58,890 nucleotides of DNA, taken from assembly GCF_900009145.1 (NCBI RefSeq), contig NZ_LN889759.1, positions 1-58,890 of the forward strand. Direction: 5' to 3'. Each line of letters starts with the position of its first letter. Position 1 is the first letter of the stretch. The position numbers and the translations under genes are program-made. The DNA is from Planktothrix tepida PCC 9214. GTDB lineage: Bacteria; Cyanobacteriota; Cyanobacteriia; Cyanobacteriales; Microcoleaceae. This document shows, one piece after another, positions 1 to 8,233 of this stretch. The notes below the pieces were generated by a model that saw nothing but the letters and a program-made list of their open reading frames with translations, ran no database searches and was not told where the DNA came from.

Positions 1-303
1 CAACTAAACCCTGGAAACCTTGATCCACTGTAAACTATTTCTCAATTAGTCACCTTATTGGTTTTTCATTCCTATGGAGACGAATTGACTGATCCAAACG
101 ATCATAAACCTGCCATTGCCAGCGATCATTGCTGTTGTGTTCAAGATTGTAATATTGCTCAACATCGAACACCTCACAGAAGATTAGCTCAATATATATA
201 GGTATTTGCCCTAACATGAACAATTATTAGCTTTTTAGCTACTGTTGCTCTCCCTTCAGTTGCCAGAAGTAGGATCTTCCGGCGAGAGCAGCCTAACCTA
301 TGC
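1..303. other. Intergenic, no confident gene
   Basis: No recognisable gene. A short plus-strand frame (about 58-201, TTG start, rich in His and Cys) is open but resembles no family I know. The rest is AT-rich and follows the end of the hydrolase gene encoded on the minus strand. Confidence 0.4.
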
Positions 304-1212
304 CTAGGGAGTTAAATTTTTGGCAAAATCTAAAATATGTTGTGCTGTAATTTCAGGTTGTTCTAAATGGGGAACATGACCCGAATTTTTAATCCAAATT
401 AATTGAGAATGGGGAATGGCTTTTTCAAATTTATAAGCATCAGCCGTTCCTAATATTTTATCATTATCTCCCCATAAAATCAAGGTTGGTTGTTGAATAT
501 CATTTAACTCATTACCAAACTTTCCATATCCTCCCGTTTTACTAAACCGAATTAACGCTTGATTCCAGCCCATCGCTTCTAAATGCAAAGCAGCACAAAG
601 TTGAGCATCTAAAGACGCAAAGCTTTTATCAAAATAAGCACTTTCACTAATGGCTTGACGAACTTTAGGATTTCTCAAAAATTCTGTCGCTAAATAATCA
701 AAGGGAGGTAATAAAAATTTACCCATCACTGGCCCTGGTTTCATTCCAGCACTATCTAATAATACGATGGATTTCACGGCTGCGGGATACCATAAGGCAA
801 AATCTAACGCAACTGCACCCCCCATTGATGCTCCGACTAAAATAACAGGTTGATTAATTAAGGTTTCCCAAAAGGAATATAAATGAGTCACAATTTCCGA
901 TCGCTTAAACTGAAATTCTGCGCCCCGTTCTGTGAATCCAAAACCTAAAATATCTAAGCTCCAGGTTTCCTGCTCTGTGGCTAACAACGGCAATAATCGC
1001 CGATATTCAAAAGAAGAACTATCAAACCCATGAATTAATAAAATGGGGGTTCCTCCCGTTCCTTGATGAATATAGACCGTTTGAATCGGTTGCTCTCGTA
1101 GAGGGGTAGAAATTGCCTTACATTTGAGATTTTGAGCAAAAGCGATAGAAGTTGCTTCAGTTAACCTTTGTACAGACTGGGGTAGAAAACTCGGAAACAT
1201 ATTTAGCCGCAA
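304..1212 (-). CDS. Alpha/beta hydrolase
   Basis: A 302-residue alpha/beta-hydrolase-fold enzyme. Seen: oxyanion-hole HGF motif near residues 61-63, nucleophile elbow GASMGG with Ser129, acid Asp251 in WGDND, and His279 in NSGHVPH, giving a complete Ser-Asp-His triad in the usual order. The length fits the family. There is no clear signal peptide, so it is probably cytosolic. Such enzymes in cyanobacteria include esterases, C-C bond hydrolases and haloperoxidase-like proteins; the sequence does not show which substrate is used. The fold is close to certain and the specific activity unknown. A GGGAACA tandem repeat lies just upstream of the start. Confidence 0.9.
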   Translation of the reverse strand: MRLNMFPSFLPQSVQRLTEATSIAFAQNLKCKAISTPLREQPIQTVYIHQGTGGTPILLIHGFDSSSFEYRRLLPLLATEQETWSLDILGFGFTERGAEFQFKRSEIVTHLYSFWETLINQPVILVGASMGGAVALDFALWYPAAVKSIVLLDSAGMKPGPVMGKFLLPPFDYLATEFLRNPKVRQAISESAYFDKSFASLDAQLCAALHLEAMGWNQALIRFSKTGGYGKFGNELNDIQQPTLILWGDNDKILGTADAYKFEKAIPHSQLIWIKNSGHVPHLEQPEITAQHILDFAKNLTP

Positions 1213-1235
1213 TGAGGGTCTGTTTAATTCTATAG

Positions 1236-1267
1236 CAGGGAACAGGGAACAGGGAACAGGGAACAGG
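1236..1267. repeat. Heptameric tandem repeat (GGGAACA)n
   Basis: About four head-to-tail copies of the 7-mer GGGAACA. The same unit occurs at 35221-35242, 39785-39808 (inverted) and in scattered partial copies near 41478-41520 and 50209-50232. It matches the short tandemly repeated repetitive sequences known from filamentous cyanobacteria. Confidence 0.9.
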
Positions 1268-1361
1268 AATAGAAATAATTTTTGAGATCAAAAAATTAGA
1301 GCCATGTTCTGGGTTTGTCGAGTTCACAAAACATGGCTCTATTATTGATTTCAGGTTGAAT

Positions 1362-1580
1362 TTAGGCAAGTGCAGAGACTTCATTAACGATTTCAATTTT
1401 TCCCCGAAGGAGTGATCTCAACATCCGGTCAATACATCGGCGTTCTTCTTCGGATAAGGATTCGTCTAAAATTGCAGCCATCAATCCATAGCGGTCAGCT
1501 TGGGTTAAGGAATGGGTATGGGCTGTGGTTGCCAGCATTTCTATAATCGCACCGGGTAAAAGATTAAGGTTAGGCATCAT
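1362..1580 (-). CDS. Small conserved cyanobacterial protein (unknown)
   Basis: A 72-residue protein, mostly helical, with an acidic centre (DESLSEEERR) and a basic helix after it (RMLRSLLRGK). It starts at ATG 1580, preceded by an AT-rich region. The sequence style is that of small cyanobacterial hypothetical proteins rather than a random frame. No catalytic motif or membrane segment is visible. It lies between the hydrolase gene (304-1212, same strand) and a 286-base gap holding a candidate small RNA. I do not recognise the family and infer no function. Confidence 0.65.
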   Translation of the reverse strand: MMPNLNLLPGAIIEMLATTAHTHSLTQADRYGLMAAILDESLSEEERRCIDRMLRSLLRGKIEIVNEVSALA

Positions 1581-1815
1581 GGTTAGAGATTGAACTCGAC
1601 ACTTTTATCATCCCCCGTTTGTCAAATTAGAGTAGTGATTGATTAACGTTGCGTAGGTGATTCTTCGGAAACTATCTTGTGATTGATGTCACTTCCAGGG
1701 GTTTTGGCCCTTATCTTCTCTAAGATAAAGATTATATTGCCCTATCTTCCTCAAAAGATTACAGTTTGTTAAGCGATATGAGGGGTTATACCCATCATTA
1801 AGCTATACTCAAGAT

Positions 1816-1868
1816 CATAAGTAGATGCACCCTGGCAAGCGCCCTTCATTCGTTGGGCGTGTTTTTTT
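1816..1868 (+). ncRNA. Candidate small RNA
   Basis: A possible short transcript. A TATACT -10 box lies at 1804-1809 with no clear -35. About 25 bases after the expected start there is a terminator-like hairpin (1839-1844 pairing with 1855-1860) followed by seven T. No plus-strand ORF lies upstream that would need this terminator. The transcript would end exactly antisense to the stop codon of the FHA-oxidoreductase gene. It does not contain the Yfr1 core motif. Inference only. Confidence 0.3.
1839..1868 (+). terminator. Rho-independent terminator
   Basis: Six-pair stem (GCGCCC with GGGCGT, one G-U pair), a 10-base loop and a run of seven T on the plus strand. It reads out of a gap with no plus-strand CDS, so it probably ends the candidate small RNA. 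The T-run overlaps the stop codon of the minus-strand gene that ends at 1867. Confidence 0.6.
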
Positions 1869-3852
1869 AATTAGGGGGTTGATTATTAACCCATTTGAAC
1901 CATTGCCACAGGGAGTGCCATCCCGTCAATTTGCGTAAGCTTGGTGTTGAAAGAGAAGCTAAATTTTCAACAGAAACTAAGGCAGCATATTGTAACCCTA
2001 AAAAGCTATCAACTGCCGCATAGGGCCCCCCTAAAGTGATTGCACCTACGGCATACATACGACCCCCAAAACCCTCTCCAGAACTATTAGAATTTCGCAT
2101 TTCTACTAATTCAAAATCATTGGCAACACTCAAGCGTCCTAAAGTATTTAAGGGTAAATTGTAATGCGTCACTAAATCATTTAAGAAAGGATTTGTATTG
2201 ACTTTGGCATCTAATCCTGTGGCATCAATAATAAAATCGGCTTCCAACTGAAGGTTAGCATTTAACCCATGTTCTCGAATGGTGGTTAACGTGCGACCTT
2301 GAGGCGTGGGTTCCACTCGTTCAACGGTTCCAAATGTAATGCGATACCACCCTTGGCGCAGCCCTTGATTAACAATATTTTGCCAATCTTTTCGGGGGGC
2401 GGTGGTTGTTCCTCCCCACTGTTCTAAAAGTTTTAACCGAGCTTGAGGGTTAGCAGCTTCTAATTGTTGCCGTAAGTCACCTCCCCAACAAGATTTAGGC
2501 CAGTTAAAGGGTTGAAATTCAAAATGATTTTCAACGGTTCGTTTTGCCTTTTCAAATTGATTTCCTTGGGCTTTAGGCGATCGCATTAAATGAAGAATTT
2601 GGATTTGAGAATTTTTCTGTCTAGCTTCATAAAGTCGCTGTAAAATTCGAGAGGCAACAATCCCTCGACCCCTAATAATTACGGTTCCCCCTGATTGTTC
2701 TAACTTCTCATAAATATAGTCATGATTTTCATAGGCATTCACAACGGTTTTAAAATCTTTAGTTTGTTCTCGATAAGCTTGTAAATCCGGGAGAAATTGA
2801 ATGGCTGGATAGCCTGTGGCAATCTGAACATATCTAGCGAGGATAAAGCCATGGTCTCGACGATTTTCGGTAGAACGGGAATAGGCGATCGCATAACGGC
2901 CATCGGTCATTTTCCGAATACTTTTGACTCGTCCATAACGATACATTTGTGACCACTGAATTCGATGCGCTTCTCGATCAATTGAATTAAAAACATCTCC
3001 TGAACGGGGGGTATAGGTTTCGGCAAAGGTAGGTTCTGCAAACACTTGCCACAGCAGTTTTAAGGCTGTTAAAAATTGCCCTTGTCTGGCTTCTGTATAA
3101 GCTTCGCGTAAGGCATAACTCGGCCATCCCCAAATATTATCGGGACAAGAATCAGAGTTTGAGCGTAACCGTTCCTGGGGAGGGATTTGAGAATTTAAAC
3201 ACAATTGTTGATAATGGGTATAGGGTTTATTATCTATCCCTAATGCGATAATTTGATTCGATTTAATCCCAGAAATTCTTAATAAATCTACCCAGATAAA
3301 ACTTCCTAATCCTGCCCCAATCGTGAGATAATCGATTTCATCCGTTGGTAATCCTAGGGTTTGTAATTGTTGTACAGAAATTTGTAAGGAATTTACAAAA
3401 GATTGAGGCGGGAAATTTTCTCGATTTGCTGATGAAACCGTGGAAGATGAGAGATCAGTATCCGGTAATTTCGTAGGCGGAGAAAACGAAATTTGAGATT
3501 GGTTTTGGGGGAGAGTGTTAAAAGAATTGGTGACTAAAGAAAGGGTAATATTATAGTGAGCAATTTGTAAGAGATCTCCATCTTGAAGCACACAACGGGT
3601 TTGAGGAATTCCATTGACTAAAATTCCATTACGGCTTCCCGTATCCGTTAACATTAACGTTCCGTTTTCCCAGGTAATTAACCCATGAAAACGGGACACT
3701 CTTTCGCCATTTAAAACAAGACGAGAAACTCGTTCTCCATTAACCGTAGAAGGCATTCGTTCAAAAACCCGTCCTAATGCGATGGGAGGCGTTAGAACTG
3801 GGGTTCGCCATTCTCCTGTTTCTAAGTTTTGCCAACTCAGTCGAATTTGCAT
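1867..3852 (-). CDS. FHA-domain / FAD-NAD(P) oxidoreductase fusion
   Basis: A 661-residue two-part protein. Residues 1-107 form an FHA phosphothreonine-binding domain (GR at 27-28, SRFH at 53-56, TGSRNG at 71-76). After a low-complexity linker, a flavin-monooxygenase-like Rossmann module begins with GAGLGS at 179-184; it carries a second nucleotide-binding site (VIIRGRGIVAS) and ends with a conserved-looking ATG-type sheet (DFIIDATGLD). The pattern resembles FAD-NAD(P)-binding or lysine/ornithine N-monooxygenase-like proteins; the substrate is unknown. The seven residues NGERVSR occur twice (38-44 and 48-54), spelled with different codons. It lies 33 bp downstream of another FHA gene on the same strand, so the two probably share an operon and a kinase signal. 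Confidence 0.85.
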   Translation of the reverse strand: MQIRLSWQNLETGEWRTPVLTPPIALGRVFERMPSTVNGERVSRLVLNGERVSRFHGLITWENGTLMLTDTGSRNGILVNGIPQTRCVLQDGDLLQIAHYNITLSLVTNSFNTLPQNQSQISFSPPTKLPDTDLSSSTVSSANRENFPPQSFVNSLQISVQQLQTLGLPTDEIDYLTIGAGLGSFIWVDLLRISGIKSNQIIALGIDNKPYTHYQQLCLNSQIPPQERLRSNSDSCPDNIWGWPSYALREAYTEARQGQFLTALKLLWQVFAEPTFAETYTPRSGDVFNSIDREAHRIQWSQMYRYGRVKSIRKMTDGRYAIAYSRSTENRRDHGFILARYVQIATGYPAIQFLPDLQAYREQTKDFKTVVNAYENHDYIYEKLEQSGGTVIIRGRGIVASRILQRLYEARQKNSQIQILHLMRSPKAQGNQFEKAKRTVENHFEFQPFNWPKSCWGGDLRQQLEAANPQARLKLLEQWGGTTTAPRKDWQNIVNQGLRQGWYRITFGTVERVEPTPQGRTLTTIREHGLNANLQLEADFIIDATGLDAKVNTNPFLNDLVTHYNLPLNTLGRLSVANDFELVEMRNSNSSGEGFGGRMYAVGAITLGGPYAAVDSFLGLQYAALVSVENLASLSTPSLRKLTGWHSLWQWFKWVNNQPPN

Positions 3853-3885
3853 CCGTTTTTTAGTTTCGATTTCGAGGGTTATAGT

Positions 3886-4422
3886 TTAATGTTCAGTGGA
3901 TAAAACCACGCTAATTGCTGAGGCTAACGACGTTCCACACCAAGGACACCCTGAATTTAACTGTTGATAAGAGGAAACGTGATCACATTTGGGACACTGT
4001 AAACCATATTGTACAGGATTTGGATAAAAAATTGCTTGAGAGTTTGGTTCATTTGGGGAAAATAATTGGGTTGGGGGAATTAAAAAAGGTTCTAAAGAAA
4101 CTGCGGTAACTTCCAGTTGTTGCTGTCCTAATTGGATATGGCTGCCGAGGCTTAAAAGAACTTCACCCGTTATTAACTTTTGATAATTAATTAAAGGAGG
4201 ATTTGTATCTCGTAGATTTTTCAAATAGAAATTCTGTTTAGCTTGATTAAAATAAATTTCAATATGTAATCCTGATACCGTTGGATGGGATAATACAATA
4301 TCGCAACGTGTTGGATCTCGTCCAATGCGAACCATTCCCGGATGTTGGGTGGGGTATTGATCATTCAGGGTTCGGGTACAGGACTGACCTGCTTCTGTCC
4401 AAGTTAGGGTTAATTCGTTCAT
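3886..4422 (-). CDS. FHA-domain protein with C-terminal zinc ribbon
   Basis: A 178-residue protein. An N-terminal FHA domain (IGRD at 33-36, then S-G-L-H at 50-53, then the strand pattern to about residue 105) is joined by a Pro-rich linker to a zinc ribbon with two CxxC knuckles at 143-146 and 159-162. The Arg that normally follows the phosphothreonine-contacting Ser is Gly here, so phosphopeptide binding may be altered. It is the first gene of a probable two-gene unit with the FHA-oxidoreductase. Inference: an adaptor that recruits a phosphorylated partner. ATG 4422 is the only sensible start. Confidence 0.85.
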   Translation of the reverse strand: MNELTLTWTEAGQSCTRTLNDQYPTQHPGMVRIGRDPTRCDIVLSHPTVSGLHIEIYFNQAKQNFYLKNLRDTNPPLINYQKLITGEVLLSLGSHIQLGQQQLEVTAVSLEPFLIPPTQLFSPNEPNSQAIFYPNPVQYGLQCPKCDHVSSYQQLNSGCPWCGTSLASAISVVLSTEH

Positions 4423-4657
4423 GGGGATTAATCATTAAAATAACGATTTCTATTTCGGTTGACTGAATGAGATTTCGGGTTATTCTTAATTTTCAATTTT
4501 ATCCTAGTTGGCTGATTCAAGGTATCTTGTTCATAAAAAATAATGTAAAATATTATTATCAGGGTTTGATTCTAATCAATTAATAGAGGAAGAAAGCGAT
4601 CAGAATTTGCCCCTAAAGCCAATTTTATTAATGTATTTAATTTTAATTTTACCTGTT

Positions 4658-5527
4658 ATGAATAAACTATTAATTACAGGAGCAAGCGGTTTTTTGGGAT
4701 GGCATCTTTGCCAACTGGCTCAAGCTCAATGGCAAGTTTATGGAATTACCCATTCTAAAACTATTAATATTCCTAATATTAATTTAATTCAAGCTGATTT
4801 AACAGATGAGCAAGCTCTTAAAACCATGTTTCAAGAGATACAACCGGATGCAGTGATCCATGCGGGGGCTCAATCTCAACCCAATTTTTGTCAACAATAT
4901 CCTGAACTCTCTCATCAAATTAATGTTACAGTTTCCCTTCTAATTGCTAACTTCTGTGCAGATTTAAATATTCCTTGTGTATTTACATCAACAGATTTAG
5001 TTTTTAATGGGTTAAATCCACCCTATCGGGAAACTGATCCGGTTTCTCCAGTGAGTTATTATGGAGAGCAAAAAGTATTAGCTGAACAGGGAATGTTAGA
5101 ACGATACCCCAGAACAGCAATTTGCAGAATGCCGTTAATGTTTGGGAATGTTCCTCCCCATGCAACCAATTTTATTCAACCGTTTATTCAAGCTCTAAAA
5201 GACGGAAAAGAGTTAAAGTTATTTGTCGATGAATTTAGAACTCCCGTGAGTGGAACAACCGCAGCAAAGGGATTATTATTAGCGTTAGAAAAAACTCAAG
5301 GAATTCTTCATTTAGGCGGGAAAGAACGTCTCTCTCGTTATGAATTGGGAAAACTCATGGCTGAGATTTTAGAGCTTCCTGCTGATTTGATTAAACCTTG
5401 TTCTCAAGCAGAGATTAAAATGTCTGCACCCCGTCCTCCTGATGTTTCTTTAGAAAGTTCTAAAGCGTTTAATTTAGGATATCAACCCTTATCTATTCGA
5501 GAGGAATTACAACTTTTAAACCGTTGA
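4658..5527 (+). CDS. RmlD-like NAD(P)-dependent sugar-nucleotide reductase
   Basis: An extended short-chain dehydrogenase of the RmlD (dTDP-4-dehydrorhamnose reductase)/sugar-epimerase group, 289 residues from ATG 4658. That start puts the NAD(P)-binding motif TGASGFLG at residues 7-14, as usual; an upstream TTG frame (4607) would only add a hydrophobic tail. Also visible: AGAQSQP, the Ser/Thr of FTSTDLVF, the active-site YYGEQK (Tyr-x-x-x-Lys) and the VDEFRTPVSG substrate-region motif. RmlD family members make dTDP-rhamnose for surface polysaccharides. There are no rml neighbours here, so the exact sugar is uncertain; SAM-synthetase beta-like proteins share this fold. An AGAGGAAGA purine tract at 4585-4593 is too far for a ribosome site. 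Confidence 0.85.
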   Translation: MNKLLITGASGFLGWHLCQLAQAQWQVYGITHSKTINIPNINLIQADLTDEQALKTMFQEIQPDAVIHAGAQSQPNFCQQYPELSHQINVTVSLLIANFCADLNIPCVFTSTDLVFNGLNPPYRETDPVSPVSYYGEQKVLAEQGMLERYPRTAICRMPLMFGNVPPHATNFIQPFIQALKDGKELKLFVDEFRTPVSGTTAAKGLLLALEKTQGILHLGGKERLSRYELGKLMAEILELPADLIKPCSQAEIKMSAPRPPDVSLESSKAFNLGYQPLSIREELQLLNR

Positions 5528-5544
5528 TCATCATCAAATTTCAC

Positions 5545-5572
5545 GTAGAGACGTGCCATGGCACGTCTCTAC
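5545..5572. repeat. Perfect 28-bp palindrome
   Basis: A fully self-complementary sequence centred on CCATGG, just after the RmlD-like gene. A related 20-bp palindrome, also centred on CCATGG, lies at 50230-50249 and a half-site at about 41540-41552. No T-run follows, so it is a REP-like dispersed palindrome rather than a classical terminator. Confidence 0.85.
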
Positions 5573-5634
5573 ACTAGACTGCTTTCTATCATCTTGAAGT
5601 CCTGGGATAATTAATGATATTCTGCTATAATAGT

Positions 5635-6348
5635 TTAAGCAGGAATGATCGATGATTTTGAATACCCTTGTAATTGAAGTTTAGCTACTTCCTGAACTTG
5701 AGAATGAGGATCAATAGCTAGGGTTTTTAAGACAGAAATGGGGGTATTGGGGTGTTGAGCGATCGCATATTTAACCAACCAAGAATTAGAATATTGAACC
5801 TGTTCTATTATTGTTGATAAGAGTGATGGAGACGTTTGAGAATCTAATAAAACAATCGCACGAATCACCGGAGGGGAAGTTTTAGCATAATAGGCAATTA
5901 AATGTCCTACTCCTTCTGGAGTTTGAGCTAAAGATTGAGCAGCAATTGTCCTAATTTGGGCTTCAATATCATATAATAACCCTTGTAAAATTACCGTTGG
6001 GGTCTGGGAATGAGCCGCTAATAACAGACGATTTTCATGGGAACATTCTGATAGTTGTTTCCATAATAGCCCAGGTTTATTACAATCAGTAGCAATTTCT
6101 AAGATATCCAAAAAATTATTTTTTTTTGCTACCTTTTTAAGAGGTGCTTCCAACAAGCTTAGTGATGGTTTTAAATAGCGAATATTATTTACTCTTCCGT
6201 TAAGATTTAATCCATCAATCATAAAATTAGGGAGTAACTCTAGTTGAAATAACTGATCTAAATAATTGCTATCCTCCGACCCATTGTGATAGAGTTCTGC
6301 TCGATCAATTAATTCTTTTTTTACAGATTCATTAAACCCTGACATCAT
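5635..6348 (-). CDS. LRV/HEAT-like repeat protein
   Basis: A 237-residue alpha-solenoid protein. The C-terminal half has the leucine-rich-repeat-variant pattern (AIAQHPNTPISVLKTLA followed by DPHSQVQEVAK) and at least two more degenerate helical repeats before it. These repeats mediate protein contacts in cyanobacterial proteins; no enzyme motif is present. The start at ATG 6348 follows AGGGG with seven bases between. It lies next to a broken gene of the same repeat type (6555-6993), so this is a local LRV cluster that has partly decayed. The partner is unknown. Confidence 0.75.
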   Translation of the reverse strand: MMSGFNESVKKELIDRAELYHNGSEDSNYLDQLFQLELLPNFMIDGLNLNGRVNNIRYLKPSLSLLEAPLKKVAKKNNFLDILEIATDCNKPGLLWKQLSECSHENRLLLAAHSQTPTVILQGLLYDIEAQIRTIAAQSLAQTPEGVGHLIAYYAKTSPPVIRAIVLLDSQTSPSLLSTIIEQVQYSNSWLVKYAIAQHPNTPISVLKTLAIDPHSQVQEVAKLQLQGYSKSSIIPA

Positions 6349-6554
6349 AATACTACCCCTTTGTGTGATTAGGATTCATAAAAATGGTGTTAAATTTAGA
6401 GAAAAGATGAAGGATAAAAAACAAGGATTATTAGAGGTACAAAAGTCTATATTTAACCTTTCAATACCACTAATTTAGTGTGAAATTGAGGACTGAAGGG
6501 ATTAAATTAAGGGGGAGATAGAGGAAATTCAGTCTTCCCTGATTTCTCAGTGAA

Positions 6555-6993
6555 TCAATGAGGATTTGATGAAAGTTTTAATACAGCTAAAACATTGGGA
6601 TTTGGATGGTTAGCCGCCCATTAAAAAAACTATCTGGGGCTGTCTTCAACTGAACCAAAAGACAAATCGTTGAGAGGGGAATTTGATATAATAATGGGGA
6701 ATCTGTTGAACATAAAATCGAAAACTGAGAATTACTCAAAACCGGTTTAGGAAACTCATTGAGTAATTCAAGTAAGGTTTCTCCAGGGGTATTTGGATTA
6801 GTCGCAACCAGATGGCGAGTTGCCACGTCCACACTCATTCCCAAGGCTTTTAACACCTCTGGGGGGCATTAGAATTATTGGCAACCAGTCGCGCTAATTC
6901 TATACTTTGTTGAGCAAGTTCGACTAAACGTTCGCCAGAAGTTGTCGGGTTTGCTGCTTCATGTTGAAGAATAATGCACTCTGGTAAGATCAT
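6555..6993 (-). pseudogene. Frameshifted LRV-repeat protein
   Basis: Three consecutive frames together read as one LRV protein. Frame 1 starts at ATG 6993 (MILPECIILQHEAANP...) and stops just after NSNAPQ. One base missing from a C6 tract (6861-6866 on the plus strand) restores NAPPEVLKALG into the next frame, which carries the repeat ATRHLVATNPNTP. A second shift near the end restores WAANHPNPNVLAVLK, ending at 6555. One homopolymer change could be a sequencing error; the second site is not cured by changing the T-run, so true decay is more likely. The intact product would be about 145 residues. Confidence 0.75.
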
Positions 6994-7034
6994 GATGTTG
7001 ACAACGTTTAGGCGTTAAAAAATTAACATCACCT

Positions 7035-7439
7035 TTAATCGTCTACAGGTAATTTAGATTTAATTTGTTCGACAAAGGCTTTATGATCAACAACAGGTTT
7101 AGGAATATAATCATCAGCACCACTTTGGGCTAAAAAGTTTTCTCGATCACCTGTTGTCGCATGGGCAGTGACTAAAATAACGGGTAGTTTTGCTGTTTCT
7201 GGGTTGGCTTTTAACATTTGGGTAATTTTAATCCCATCAACGGCTTTCCCGTCGTAATAACTATTCGTTAAAGACACATCCATTAAAATTAGATCGGCTT
7301 GTTTATTAACCGCCATTTGCATCACGGTTTCCACATCTTCGGTGTGTTTAGCCACTAACCCACCCCGTCTTGTTAAAATTCGTTCAAAGACTTTCCAATT
7401 AATAATATTGTCTTCAACCACCAAAACGGTTCTCATCAT
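7035..7439 (-). CDS. Single-domain response regulator (CheY-like)
   Basis: A 134-residue stand-alone REC domain. Visible: acidic pair Glu9-Asp10, phospho-acceptor Asp54 in LILMDVSL, Thr91 in VTAHA, and Lys114 in the PKP switch. There is no output domain, so it acts by binding a partner, as CheY/CpdR types do, and is phosphorylated by a histidine kinase not present here. An insertion after the phospho-Asp (TNSYYDGKAVDG) lengthens the beta3-alpha3 loop, a form seen in cyanobacterial REC proteins of hybrid-kinase clusters. The neighbouring LRV pseudogene on the same strand may once have shared its operon. Confidence 0.92.
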   Translation of the reverse strand: MMRTVLVVEDNIINWKVFERILTRRGGLVAKHTEDVETVMQMAVNKQADLILMDVSLTNSYYDGKAVDGIKITQMLKANPETAKLPVILVTAHATTGDRENFLAQSGADDYIPKPVVDHKAFVEQIKSKLPVDD

Positions 7440-7774
7440 GGTCTTGCCCCTCCAATAAACCCAATTTCATCTATCCATCTATACCTTAAGTGTGTTCTAT
7501 AACCGTCAAACCGTCGATAGGGATAAGTTCAGGAGTTTTTAAATTCTTCTTGTGACGGGATACAATCTTTCTCAGCAAGTCAGGCTAGAAAAGGATAGAA
7601 AAGTTCAGGATTGCATCGTCACAAAGACGTGGAATAGGTATTTTCTATGTTAAGCGGGTGGGGGGAAATTTTCTCTTGAATTGTTAAAAGATCCTAAACA
7701 CACTGCGTTTTATATTGAAACGTGCTTAGAGGAACAGCATCCCTGGTCTACTTAATTAATCAACGTTAAAATCT
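7440..7774. other. Intergenic region with a possible gene remnant
   Basis: The gap holds the divergent promoters of the response regulator and the 7775 gene. A stop-free plus-strand stretch at about 7654-7758 (KFSLELLKD ... YIETCLEEQHPW) reads like protein but has no start codon, so it may be a leftover of a lost gene. Nothing else is recognised. Confidence 0.35.
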
Positions 7775-8188
7775 ATGAACACTTTATTAGAAAATAAATT
7801 TTTACAAGCAATCAATATTTGCCAATCTTTAACAGAGTGGAAATCTAAACCCACTGATTTAACCTTTCAAGCCATTGAACTATTTTGTGAGGTTGCACAG
7901 TCTCCGAGTCATTTTTTACGTTTAGCAAAAAACTATTCTCAAGAAACTCAATTAGCATCCCAAGCCCTATATGAATATGCTACAACTGTTGATAACTGGC
8001 GAGTTGATTGTGAATTAGGATTTGGAGTTAAAGATCATTGTACAATTCTAAACTTCTTTCTAAATATTTATACTCATGATTTTCATTATTTTACAGGAAA
8101 TTTTAACAGTCCTGAACAAATTAATGAACTACTTCAGGATTGGAAACAAATCGATTTAACAGCAGTTTCATTTATGTTACAATATTAA
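7775..8188 (+). CDS. Hypothetical protein (137 aa)
   Basis: A 137-residue, largely helical, acidic protein starting at ATG 7775 with no obvious ribosome site. Aromatic clusters (THDFHYFTGNF) and a final Leu/Gln/Tyr tail are visible; no membrane segment, signal peptide or catalytic motif is seen. I do not recognise the family. It is flanked by the response regulator (divergent) and by the nuclease-like gene (convergent), so it is probably a single-gene unit. Codon use matches the surroundings. Confidence 0.6.
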   Translation: MNTLLENKFLQAINICQSLTEWKSKPTDLTFQAIELFCEVAQSPSHFLRLAKNYSQETQLASQALYEYATTVDNWRVDCELGFGVKDHCTILNFFLNIYTHDFHYFTGNFNSPEQINELLQDWKQIDLTAVSFMLQY

Positions 8189-8233
8189 TAGAAAAGATAC
8201 ATCAATTAAGATTTATTATCATGAAGTCGGTTT

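Noticed and set aside
1157-1396. 79-codon minus-strand open frame
   Set aside because: Overlaps the hydrolase start and the next gene, and encodes a heptamer-repeat tract; no protein-like pattern.
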